A stretch of 8,224 bases of DNA. It comes from Microthrixaceae bacterium. Its GTDB lineage: Bacteria > Actinomycetota > Acidimicrobiia > Acidimicrobiales > Acidimicrobilacustridaceae. Under the pieces are notes generated by a model, which was not told the origin of the DNA, did no database searches, and worked only from the letters and a program-made list of their open reading frames with translations. Each line of letters begins with the position of its first letter. Position 1 is the stretch's first letter. The DNA lies in assembly GCA_023264915.1 (NCBI GenBank), contig JAHFUU010000084.1, positions 1 to 8,224 of the forward strand. Direction: 5' to 3'. Made by a program: the position numbers and the translations under genes. Below are positions 1 to 6,040 of the stretch, in pieces.

Positions 1-1
1 C

Positions 2-856
2 CGGCTGTCCCCGTCCGGCAGGATCGAGCTCTACAACAACAGCGGCAGAGTCCACCTGATAGCCGACGTCGTCGGGTACTACGACACCTCCACTCCAGCC
101 CCGGGCGCGCTGTACAAGGGGATCGCCCCGGTCCGATTGCTCGACACCCGCGATCCCAACAGTCCCAAGTCCACACCGTTCGGCAGCGCGGAGGGCTTCG
201 ATCTCAACATCGGACAGCTCCCCGAGGGCGCGTCTGCCGCGGTTCTGACCCTCACGTCCACCAACACGACAGCGCCTGGCTTCGTCACTGCCTGGCCGAC
301 AGGGCAGCCCAAGCCCCTCGCCTCCAACCTCAACCCCCAGACCGGTCTGACCCGAGCCAACCTGACCGTCGCCAAGGTGAACAGCTCCCGGCAGGTGAGC
401 CTGTTCAACAACTCCGCTACAACCGATCTCGTGGTGGATCTCGTCGGCTACTACTCCGCTGAAGGGGCTCCTTCCGGTGGCTCGGAGTACTTCGCTGTCA
501 CTCCCGAGCGCCTCTATGACACCCGGGACGGCACTGGCTCGATACCAGGCCCGGTGAGCAACGCGGCCAACCTGAGTGTCCAGTTCGCGGGCATGGGCTC
601 CGTACCGTCTCCGACAGGTGCAGCCACATCAGTCGATGCGAACGTGACCGTCGTGGGTCCCTCGGCCGACGGCCACACGACCATCTGGCCGTCGGGGCCC
701 AAGCCCAACGTCTCGACCCTCAACTACCGCGCTCTTGAGACTGTCGCCGACCGCAGCTTCGTGACCCTTGACTCCGGAGGCGCCTTCGTGTGGTCAGCGG
801 CCCCTTGGACTCACTATGTGGTCGACGTGAGCGGCTGGTTCGGCCCGCTTCTCTGA
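2..856 (+). CDS. Secreted 'LDTR' repeat protein, C-terminal part (5' end outside window)
   Basis: The frame is open from the left edge, giving 284 codons up to the TGA at 854-856, so the true start lies upstream. The visible part holds the tail of one repeat and two full repeats of a beta-rich unit. Each unit opens with a P-x-R-L-x-DTRD motif (near 130-156 and 505-531), has a middle WPTG/WPSG…SNLN/STLN stretch, and ends in a D-V/L-V/S-G-Y/W-Y/F motif (near 68-82, 436-453 and 823-843). Repeats of this kind are common in secreted or surface proteins of actinobacteria, usually at the C-terminus behind other domains. Their biochemical role is not established, and carbohydrate or surface binding is only a guess. 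The last unit ends a few residues before the stop. No sorting signal or membrane anchor follows, so the protein is probably released or held non-covalently. A terminator-like hairpin follows the stop. Confidence 0.8.
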   Translation, partial: RLSPSGRIELYNNSGRVHLIADVVGYYDTSTPAPGALYKGIAPVRLLDTRDPNSPKSTPFGSAEGFDLNIGQLPEGASAAVLTLTSTNTTAPGFVTAWPTGQPKPLASNLNPQTGLTRANLTVAKVNSSRQVSLFNNSATTDLVVDLVGYYSAEGAPSGGSEYFAVTPERLYDTRDGTGSIPGPVSNAANLSVQFAGMGSVPSPTGAATSVDANVTVVGPSADGHTTIWPSGPKPNVSTLNYRALETVADRSFVTLDSGGAFVWSAAPWTHYVVDVSGWFGPLL

Positions 857-864
857 GCGTCGTA

Positions 865-900
865 GGTCCCCCCCTCCGGGCAGCCTCACGCGGGGGGATC
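865..900 (+). terminator. Terminator-like hairpin after the repeat protein gene
   Basis: The arm GGTCCCCCC (865-873) pairs with GGGGGGATC (892-900), giving 9 pairs including one G-T wobble around an 18-base loop. It starts 8 bases after the stop codon of the repeat-protein gene. No T-tract follows, which is usual for many high-GC actinobacterial terminators but keeps the call tentative. Confidence 0.5.
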
Positions 901-956
901 CACGACCGAGCGCCTGTGTGGCCGTAGCGTTTTGGCGGTGCGACGAGCTGTGAGGT

Positions 957-1005
957 CCAATGGCGAGCTCGCCAACGGGATGCATCCATTGGTCATGAGC
1001 TCGCC
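957..1005. repeat. Cluster of nested inverted and direct repeats in spacer
   Basis: CCAATGG (957-963) is exactly inverted as CCATTGG (986-992). Between or overlapping these arms lie two perfect palindromes, GGCGAGCTCGCC (962-973) and GGATGCATCC (978-987). GAGCTCGCC (965-973) also recurs directly at 997-1005. The cluster sits about 20-68 bases upstream of the candidate -35 box of the downstream gene. It may be a transcription-factor binding region or an RNA hairpin; no known operator is recognised. Confidence 0.45.
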
Positions 1006-1024
1006 GTGGCTTCGCACGGTTCGG

Positions 1025-1053
1025 TTGAACAAGCAACAAGTCGGAGAGATACG
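1025..1053 (+). promoter_or_regulatory. Candidate promoter for the dimethylformamidase-like gene
   Basis: TTGAAC (1025-1030) and GATACG (1048-1053) are separated by 17 bases and would start RNA near 1060, about 20 bases before the GTG at 1080. The -35 is a good match to the housekeeping consensus and the -10 a poor one, so this is a weak call. Confidence 0.3.
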
Positions 1054-1079
1054 GCGACCAACGTGAAGCTGGCGTTTCG

Positions 1080-2942
1080 GTGACAACACTCGAGCCAACC
1101 ACTCCTTCGAGCGTGAAAGGCGGACCGACGGGCGATCTCGCGTTGCCTCCAGGGGGCGGGGGCGAACCCGACGCCGAGTTCGAGTCACAAGCCGCGCGCT
1201 GGCATGCGGTCTTGGACTCAGCGCTCCTCGATGAGTTGGGACCGGCTGCGGCGGGCCACCCGGTCCAGCGCAAAGTCGACGGGGACGTCGATCCCTCACG
1301 CGATGTGGCCCGCCCGGGCCGGGCAGGGCTACCGCGTCCTGATCAGAGGTCGACCAACGCGCCGATCTCGCGGCGGGCCATGCTCAGCGGCATGGCGGTC
1401 GTCCCGGCTGCGGCGGCCGCCTATGGGGTGCTCAGGTGGACGACCCAACATGTCGCCTCCGCTGACCAGGCGGACGCAGCGGCATCCTCACCTGCTTCGA
1501 GCCTCGTGATAGGCGCGAGGCCCGAGGTCCCAGAAGGGTCGGCGAAGCCCGGATGGGACATCCTGGAGGAGAACTCCAAGCCCGGAACCGGTGACTGGCA
1601 GATCACCCAGGTGCGCTCGGCGTGGGACAAGGTCCGCGGGTACCTCAGCCACACGAGCGCCCAGCGAGGAGACAAGGTGGCACTGTTCGTGTCGACCTCG
1701 GCTCCCGCCTTCGTCGCGACTGCTTACCGGATGGGCCATTACGGCGGCCTGGGTGGCCGGCAGGTCTGGACCTCGGGCCCACAGACCGGCAAGCAGCAGG
1801 CACCCGTCCGCGTGGACCGCTCCACCAACCTCCGGGACGCGCCGTGGGAGCCGAGCGTGTGGATCCCGCTGGATGAGTCCTGGGTGCCGGGTGCCTACCT
1901 GTTCAAGCTGACGAGCAGCGACGGAGGCGAGTCCCAGGTGCCGTTCGTGGTGCGTGACGACGAGCGCCCGTCAGCCGTGCACATACAGCACGACGTGACC
2001 ACGTGGCAGGCCTACAACCGTTGGGGTGGGGCGAGCCTCTATGAGGGCGACGGAGGCAGGGCCAAGGTCGTCAGCTTCGACCGTCCCTATGACCTGTCCG
2101 GTTCTGGCAACTTCCTCGGCGGCGTGCGCGAGATCACGGCACTGACAGAGCAGCTCGGAATCGACACGACTCACTCGACCAGCCTCGACACCCATTCGCG
2201 CCCCGAGCTGGCGGCTCGCCACAAGGTCTGGATATCCCCCGCACATGACGAGTACTGGTCACTGGAGATGCGAAACGGGGTCGAGGCCGCGCGCGATGTC
2301 GGTGTGAACCTGATCTTCCTGGGGGCCAACTGCATGTACCGCCGCATCCGGCTCGAACCGAGCTTCTGGGGCAAGCACAGGCTCGTCGTCAACTACCGCA
2401 CCGCGAAGGATGACCCACTGAAGGGTGTGGATCCGCAACGCGTCACCGCCAGTTGGCGTGAGGCTCCGAGTCCGCGGCCAGAGAGCTCGATCGTGGGCAA
2501 CTTCTATGAGTCGAACCCTGTCAGGGCCGACATGGTCATCGTCAACTCCGGAGCATGGATGTTCGAGGGCACTGGTGTCCGCGACGGTGACCGGTGGCAG
2601 AACCTCGTGGGCAACGAGTACGACCGCGTGACCCCAGAGGTGCCGACGCCCCCCAACATCGAGGTGCTCGCCCATTCCCCTCTGACGGTGAAAGGCAAGA
2701 AGAGCTTCGCCGACATGACCTACTACACCGCCGACAGCGGGGCAGGTGTGTTCTCGTCAGGTTCCATCTGGTTCGAACGCCATCTCCTGCCCGGCGGGAC
2801 CGGTACCGACGCGCAGATCATCGCAATGATGACCAACATCTTGAGGGTCTTCGCCAGTGGCCCGGCGGGTCAGGTGCACCCGAGCCGCAACAACCTCTCC
2901 GCGCTCGGCATCCACCGCGGATACCTGCCGCGCATCTCCTGA
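1080..2942 (+). CDS. Exported N,N-dimethylformamidase large-subunit-like protein
   Basis: A 620-residue product from a GTG start, the first start in the open frame; no strong ribosome binding site decides it. Residues 1-95 are Pro/Gly/Ala-rich and low in recognisable structure. A twin-arginine-like signal follows: ISRRAML (96-102), a hydrophobic stretch to about 118, then an Ala/Ser-rich segment. From about 145 the sequence matches my memory of the family annotated as N,N-dimethylformamidase beta (large) subunit-like. The N-terminal beta-sandwich has ENSKPGTGDW, then YRMGHYGG. The C-terminal part has TTWQAYNRWGG (307-317), SFDRPY, HDEYWS (389-394) and LGANCMYRR (414-422), then SNPVRAD and ADMTYYTA. 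True dimethylformamidase hydrolyses N,N-dimethylformamide with a mononuclear iron held by two Tyr and one Glu; Tyr312, Tyr392 and a nearby Glu are candidates here but were not mapped. Export and the absence of a small-subunit gene nearby argue against an authentic dimethylformamidase, so the substrate is unknown. Confidence 0.85.
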   Translation: MTTLEPTTPSSVKGGPTGDLALPPGGGGEPDAEFESQAARWHAVLDSALLDELGPAAAGHPVQRKVDGDVDPSRDVARPGRAGLPRPDQRSTNAPISRRAMLSGMAVVPAAAAAYGVLRWTTQHVASADQADAAASSPASSLVIGARPEVPEGSAKPGWDILEENSKPGTGDWQITQVRSAWDKVRGYLSHTSAQRGDKVALFVSTSAPAFVATAYRMGHYGGLGGRQVWTSGPQTGKQQAPVRVDRSTNLRDAPWEPSVWIPLDESWVPGAYLFKLTSSDGGESQVPFVVRDDERPSAVHIQHDVTTWQAYNRWGGASLYEGDGGRAKVVSFDRPYDLSGSGNFLGGVREITALTEQLGIDTTHSTSLDTHSRPELAARHKVWISPAHDEYWSLEMRNGVEAARDVGVNLIFLGANCMYRRIRLEPSFWGKHRLVVNYRTAKDDPLKGVDPQRVTASWREAPSPRPESSIVGNFYESNPVRADMVIVNSGAWMFEGTGVRDGDRWQNLVGNEYDRVTPEVPTPPNIEVLAHSPLTVKGKKSFADMTYYTADSGAGVFSSGSIWFERHLLPGGTGTDAQIIAMMTNILRVFASGPAGQVHPSRNNLSALGIHRGYLPRIS

Positions 2943-3002
2943 AAGATCCCCAGGACCTGTGGGCGCTCGTCGGTTCGAAGGCCAAGGGCCTGGCTTGGTC
3001 GC

Positions 3003-3008
3003 TATGAT
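3003..3008 (+). promoter_or_regulatory. Candidate -10 box for the L,D-transpeptidase gene
   Basis: TATGAT is five of six to the TATAAT consensus. RNA would start near 3015, leaving about 38 bases before the ATG at 3053 and almost none before the GTG at 3020. No convincing -35 is seen at the proper distance. Confidence 0.35.
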
Positions 3009-3052
3009 CGGCCGGACTCGTGGCGGCGGGTTGCCAGCCCGGGACCAGACAA

Positions 3053-3979
3053 ATGCTGCGCTTGAGACGGCCCAGGGCGGACCCCTGCCCCGAGAGCCGA
3101 GACACCGAACCTGAGCCCACACGAGAGTGGGTCCGCCGTCGTGCCCTCGTCGTGGCTCTGGTCGCCATCCCCGCGGCAGCACTCGTCGCTGTCAACTCCT
3201 CCCACCCCATGCCCGAGTCCCCGCCCGCGGGTGCTTCGCCGACCCCCGTCGTGTCAGAGACCCAGCCGCCAGAGACCTCCTCGATCCTCACCGAGGAGCT
3301 GGCAGAAGGCACGGTGGAGCCAGATCCAGGTGCCAGCCCGACCACGACGCTCCCACCACCTCGGCCCGGGCCTCCGGTGTGGCCGTCAACCGGAGCGCAG
3401 GCCAAGCACGGGCGGGCAGTGACCATCTACCGCTCGGCGAAGGGCAAGGCGCTCCGGACCCTCACTGATCCGTGGGGAGCGATCCCGGCTCACCCGGCCT
3501 TCCGCGTCCTCCGTCAGGCCGGGGAATGGCTCGAGGTCTCCCTGCCGGTCCGCCCCAACGAGTCGACAGGCTGGATACGGGCCGAGGACGTCAACCAGTA
3601 CACGACGAACCTGTCCATCGACATCGACATCGATGCGCGCTGGCTCACGGTCTATGACAGGAACCAGGTTGTGATCAGTGTGGCGATCGTCGTCGGAACG
3701 CCCTACACACCCACCCCCTCTGGGAGCTTCTTCGTCTCTGATCTGATCCCGAACCCGGGTGGACCTTTCGGAACGTTCGCACTTGGCCTCTCCGCGCACT
3801 CCAACGTGCTCACCGAGTTCGCCGGTGGGGATGGCCAGGTGGCCATGCACGGGACGAACCAGCCTCAGCTCATGGGCACAGCCTCGTCCCACGGCTGTGT
3901 TCGCGTGCCCAACAACGTGGCCTCAAGGCTCGGCCCGGCCTCGACGGTCGGCATCCCAGTCCGCATGCACCACGGCTGA
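3053..3979 (+). CDS. Membrane-anchored L,D-transpeptidase (YkuD family)
   Basis: L,D-transpeptidases form 3-3 cross-links in peptidoglycan, or attach proteins to it, using a catalytic Cys; they act outside the membrane. The 308-residue product has a basic N-terminus and one hydrophobic segment (about 31-47, after WVRRR) acting as signal anchor. A Pro/Thr/Glu-rich linker follows (50-115), then an SH3-like stretch (about 120-180, GRAVTIYRS…GEWLEV…GWIRAEDV). The YkuD domain runs from about 185 to the end. The catalytic signature is intact: HGTNQ with His266, and SSHGCVRV with His280, Cys282 and Arg284. The ATG at 3053 is preferred because it has GGGA about 9 bases upstream and fits the candidate -10 at 3003. 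A GTG at 3020 in the same frame would add 11 residues. The gene lies 110 bases after the dimethylformamidase-like gene and converges with the zinc-finger gene, with 30 bases between the stops. Confidence 0.93.
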   Translation: MLRLRRPRADPCPESRDTEPEPTREWVRRRALVVALVAIPAAALVAVNSSHPMPESPPAGASPTPVVSETQPPETSSILTEELAEGTVEPDPGASPTTTLPPPRPGPPVWPSTGAQAKHGRAVTIYRSAKGKALRTLTDPWGAIPAHPAFRVLRQAGEWLEVSLPVRPNESTGWIRAEDVNQYTTNLSIDIDIDARWLTVYDRNQVVISVAIVVGTPYTPTPSGSFFVSDLIPNPGGPFGTFALGLSAHSNVLTEFAGGDGQVAMHGTNQPQLMGTASSHGCVRVPNNVASRLGPASTVGIPVRMHHG

Positions 3980-4009
3980 GCGCGCCGCGGCGTCATCGGG
4001 CCCGCAGGG

Positions 4010-4378
4010 TCAGTCGACCGTCCTCGGCTCGACCCATAGGGTCGCCAAAGGGCGGGCGTTCTCGAGCAGCCAATCGAGCGCTTCGCGAACATCTGTTGGC
4101 TCTGATGCGGCGGCAAGGTCGCGATCCACGTCCTCGATCGCTGCCTGAAGGCAGTACAGCCTGCTCTGAAGCTGCTCGATGCCTTCACGGGACATGATCA
4201 GGTCGTCGTCTCCCAGTCCATGCGCCGCGGCAAGCTTGCGGGCCATGAAAGCCTGCTGGCGGCATCCCTGCCGGCAGTACTCACGGGGCCGACCTCGCCC
4301 CGGCCGGACGAACTCACGCCCGCACCACCTGCACCTGGACCGGGACTCGGCTCTGGCGGTGTGAGTCGGCAACTGCAT
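4010..4378 (-). CDS. Small zinc-finger-like protein with coiled coil
   Basis: The product has 122 residues from the ATG at 4378. A GTG at 4435 in the same frame would give 141, but the extra residues look uninformative. Two Cys pairs, CRWC (16-19) and CRQGC (35-39, in REYCRQGCRQQAF), would bind zinc in a treble-clef-like knuckle. The loop between them contains RPGRGRPR, which resembles an AT-hook core. The second half is helical and charged (about 60-105, REGIEQLQSRLYCLQAAIEDVDRDL), suggesting a coiled coil. Similar short Cys-pair proteins are frequent in actinobacteria and lack a firm function. DNA or RNA binding is inferred from the Cys pairs and basic loop. A perfect palindrome lies 29-46 bases upstream of the ATG. 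CAAAAT lies 7 bases before the ATG, so leaderless transcription is possible. The gene is 100 bases downstream of the riboswitch-controlled gene on the same strand and might be co-transcribed with it. Confidence 0.65.
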   Translation of the reverse strand: MQLPTHTARAESRSRCRWCGREFVRPGRGRPREYCRQGCRQQAFMARKLAAAHGLGDDDLIMSREGIEQLQSRLYCLQAAIEDVDRDLAAASEPTDVREALDWLLENARPLATLWVEPRTVD

Positions 4379-4406
4379 CTGAGAGATTTTGCACCGGATC
4401 CACCCC

Positions 4407-4424
4407 GCACAGGTGGACCTGTGC
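4407..4424. promoter_or_regulatory. Perfect palindrome upstream of zinc-finger gene (possible operator)
   Basis: GCACAGGTGGACCTGTGC consists of two exact 8-base arms around a GG centre. With a 2-base spacer it makes a poor RNA hairpin but a typical dimer-binding DNA site. Read on the minus strand it overlaps the -35 position relative to CAAAAT just before the ATG at 4378. Repression or autoregulation of the zinc-finger gene is inferred, not shown. Confidence 0.4.
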
Positions 4425-4478
4425 AACCCAGGCACCGCCCATCAGGACGGGAACCTCATGTGCCCGGGGTCGCGGGCG

Positions 4479-5717
4479 TCAGCCGGTGAACCGCGGCACT
4501 GCCACAACGGCCCCAGCCGCGCTCACCTCGACGGTTGTGGTCGACGGGCTCGCGCCAAGCGGTGCTGAGGACGTGGTGGAAGCCATCCGCGTCGTCGTCG
4601 CTGCGGTGGTGGTGGTGGTGGACTGGCAAGGGAGAGCGGCGGGGTGGAAGGTCCCGGTGGCCAACGGGAACGGCCTCATGGCCGCCCCCCACACGGCTTG
4701 GCGTGTGGCGAACGCATCAGGTGCCCCAGAGCTGAACGGGGACGCAAACGCTCCCCTGTCGCCTTCGGTGGCAGCGCACCCCAGCTGCCAGCTCAGAAGC
4801 GACGTCATGGGATCACCAGCACTGGCCACCCAGCGCCCAGAACGCGGATCTTCCCCCGCGGCGAGGATCGCTTGGATAACCAGTGATGTGGAGTTCGGGT
4901 CGTCTGCCAGGCCTGAGATGAAGGCGAATCCGCCCGCTCCCGATTCGGCTGCCGCGAGGAACGACAAGGCCGACGGCACCGCGGACCGAGCGCCTGAGGC
5001 GACAAGAGCCTGGACCGCCAGGGCGGTGGAGTTGGTGTCCGGGCCCACGAAGTTCACCGGATCAGGGGCGTCACAGGGCAAAGCCAGGTTGGCGCGGTAG
5101 GCCTGCCATCCTCCGGCAGCGGCGGCTGGCGAACCGGAGCACTGCTGGGAAGCGAGCCAGGCCACAGCCTCAGGTGGGACAGTCGAACCAACCGCACCAA
5201 GACCGACGAGGGCGAGGGCTTGACGATAGACCCCGTCATATGAGGGATCCTGAGCACCGAAGAGCCCGGGGACGAGGTCCCCGAGAGTGTTGGAGAGACG
5301 GTCGACCAGGTTCACCCCGGCGACGTCGGAGGGGTTCAGGCCGGCGAGCCCGGCGATCATCAGCATCTCGCCGATGTTGCCGGGGTCATCGTTGCCTCCG
5401 TCAACGATGGCGGTCTCGATGTGCGCAGCGAGCCAGTTCACGATCCTGTCAAAGGTCGGCTTCTCGACTCGTGCCGCACCGAGGGCCAGCGCGGTCTCGA
5501 GGGTGGCAGTGATGTTGGGGCTGGTGTCTGGCAAGGGAACGAAGCCTTGCGCGTTCACGAGCCTCGCAGACCAGGTGGCCGCGAGCTCGGCCGCGAGCGC
5601 GGGATCGTTGCTTGGTGGCGCGGCAAGGGTCTGTCCCACGGATGCAAGACAGGCCCCCGCGATGACCAAGAGAGTGACCGCGGCCTTGGCGGCACGGGCC
5701 ATCTTGTTCCTCAGCAT
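4479..5717 (-). CDS. Secreted alpha/alpha-toroid protein under cobalamin riboswitch control
   Basis: The 412-residue product starts at the ATG at 5717, which has a strong AAAGGAG four bases upstream. Earlier in-frame starts fall inside the riboswitch and are rejected. A signal peptide is clear: KMARAAK, a hydrophobic core (12-25), and probable cleavage after TLA or LAA near 32. The mature part (about 38-360) is a run of paired helices with the recurring pattern D-x-NST-x-L-x-x-QA-x-L-x-x-G, at 227-242 and 273-288. This is typical of the terpenoid-cyclase/prenyltransferase toroid class, which also includes animal transcobalamin and intrinsic factor. No DxDD or QW motif of an active cyclase is seen. 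Cys193, Cys215, Cys314 and Cys364 could form disulfides. The tail (365-412) is Thr/Ser/Ala-rich and ends in VPRFTG without a membrane segment. The riboswitch implies a role in vitamin B12 handling; extracellular cobalamin binding is the best hypothesis. The product name is inference, the toroid class fairly firm. Confidence 0.82.
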   Translation of the reverse strand: MLRNKMARAAKAAVTLLVIAGACLASVGQTLAAPPSNDPALAAELAATWSARLVNAQGFVPLPDTSPNITATLETALALGAARVEKPTFDRIVNWLAAHIETAIVDGGNDDPGNIGEMLMIAGLAGLNPSDVAGVNLVDRLSNTLGDLVPGLFGAQDPSYDGVYRQALALVGLGAVGSTVPPEAVAWLASQQCSGSPAAAAGGWQAYRANLALPCDAPDPVNFVGPDTNSTALAVQALVASGARSAVPSALSFLAAAESGAGGFAFISGLADDPNSTSLVIQAILAAGEDPRSGRWVASAGDPMTSLLSWQLGCAATEGDRGAFASPFSSGAPDAFATRQAVWGAAMRPFPLATGTFHPAALPCQSTTTTTAATTTRMASTTSSAPLGASPSTTTVEVSAAGAVVAVPRFTG

Positions 5718-5721
5718 GGGT

Positions 5722-5728
5722 CTCCTTT
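5722..5728 (-). promoter_or_regulatory. Ribosome binding site fixing the toroid gene start
   Basis: AAAGGAG on the minus strand lies four bases before the ATG at 5717. It is the strongest Shine-Dalgarno match in the window and selects this start over the longer open frame to 5945. Its GAG continues into GAGACCC, which is complementary to the 3' strand of the riboswitch closing stem. Confidence 0.8.
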
Positions 5729-5766
5729 CGACCAGGCCGGCCGGAACCTCATGCGAGGTGCGTTCA

Positions 5767-5807
5767 GGCTCAGCCCCGTTTTCCACGACGGGTGCATCGA
5801 GAGAGCC
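5767..5807 (-). promoter_or_regulatory. Hairpin between riboswitch and start codon (expression platform)
   Basis: Immediately after the aptamer, GGCTC (5803-5807, minus strand) pairs with GAGCC (5767-5771), and inside it CCCGT (5788-5792) pairs with ACGGG (5775-5779). The two stems are separated by an asymmetric internal loop. No U-tract follows, so regulation at translation initiation is more likely than a classical intrinsic terminator. Confidence 0.4.
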
Positions 5808-5808
5808 T

Positions 5809-5925
5809 CGAGACCCGGGGAGGCATTCCGGCTTGCAGGAGTGCCGGCACCTGGGTGCCTGGCGGCTCCGGCCTACGGTTGCGGGACAGCGCCGGAATCT
5901 GACCGGCTTCCCCTCCACGGGCTCG
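5809..5925 (-). ncRNA. Cobalamin (vitamin B12) riboswitch aptamer
   Basis: Read on the minus strand, the conserved landmarks appear in the right order. A GGGGAA stretch (5909-5914) is followed by a stem-loop GCCGG-TCAGATT… closed by CCGGC (5907 to 5891 region). The core GCTGTCCCGCAACCGT follows, with CCCGCAAC at 5878-5885, then a long variable stem-loop (GGAG…CTCC enclosing GGCACC/GGTGCC). Last comes a B12 box, AGCCGGAATGCCTCCC (5818-5833), close to the usual AGCC-GGA-ACCTGCC form. CGAG-CCCG (from 5925) pairs with CGGG-T-CTCG (5809-5817) as the closing stem with one bulge. At about 117 bases it is a compact version. Most members of this class lower expression when bound to cobalamin. It lies in the leader of the secreted toroid gene and explains most of the spacer 5718-6040. 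A weak promoter (TTGGCT and TTGCAT, minus strand, roughly 5974-5944) would place the RNA start just upstream. Confidence 0.85.
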
Positions 5926-5994
5926 TTTCTCGTTGCGGTCGCCATGCAAGCACACCGTGAACGAGCGAGCCAAACCGCGGCCGTGGGCGGGCCA

Positions 5995-6000
5995 TAGACT
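5995..6000 (+). promoter_or_regulatory. Weak candidate -10 box for the SnoaL-like gene
   Basis: TAGACT matches four of six consensus positions including the key TA…T. It would start RNA near 6007, leaving about 34 bases before the GTG at 6041. No clear -35 is visible. Confidence 0.2.
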
Positions 6001-6040
6001 GCAAGCGCCCGGATCCGTTCTGAACGAGGGGGATCACAAG

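Noticed and set aside
4603..4622. GGT trinucleotide run as a phase-variable repeat
   Set aside because: It encodes the poly-Thr linker on the minus strand in frame with the repeat; three-base changes would only alter linker length.
4486..5100. Plus-strand open frame of 204 codons
   Set aside because: It is the antisense shadow of the toroid gene, with low-complexity composition and no recognisable motif.
4479..5717. Active terpene or squalene cyclase
   Set aside because: No DxDD catalytic motif or QW repeats are visible, and the protein is secreted and under B12 riboswitch control.
5718..5945. N-terminal extension of the toroid gene to an ATG at 5945 (76 more codons)
   Set aside because: The extension translates the cobalamin riboswitch, has no signal-peptide character, and the ATG at 5717 has a strong ribosome binding site followed by a clear signal peptide.
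5287..5997. Plus-strand open frame of 236 codons over the toroid gene and riboswitch
   Set aside because: It crosses the riboswitch antisense and shows no domain; it reflects the high GC content.
5933..6040. N-terminal extension of the SnoaL-like protein
   Set aside because: The extra residues are unlike the family and overlap the promoter region; the GTG at 6041 has a good ribosome binding site.
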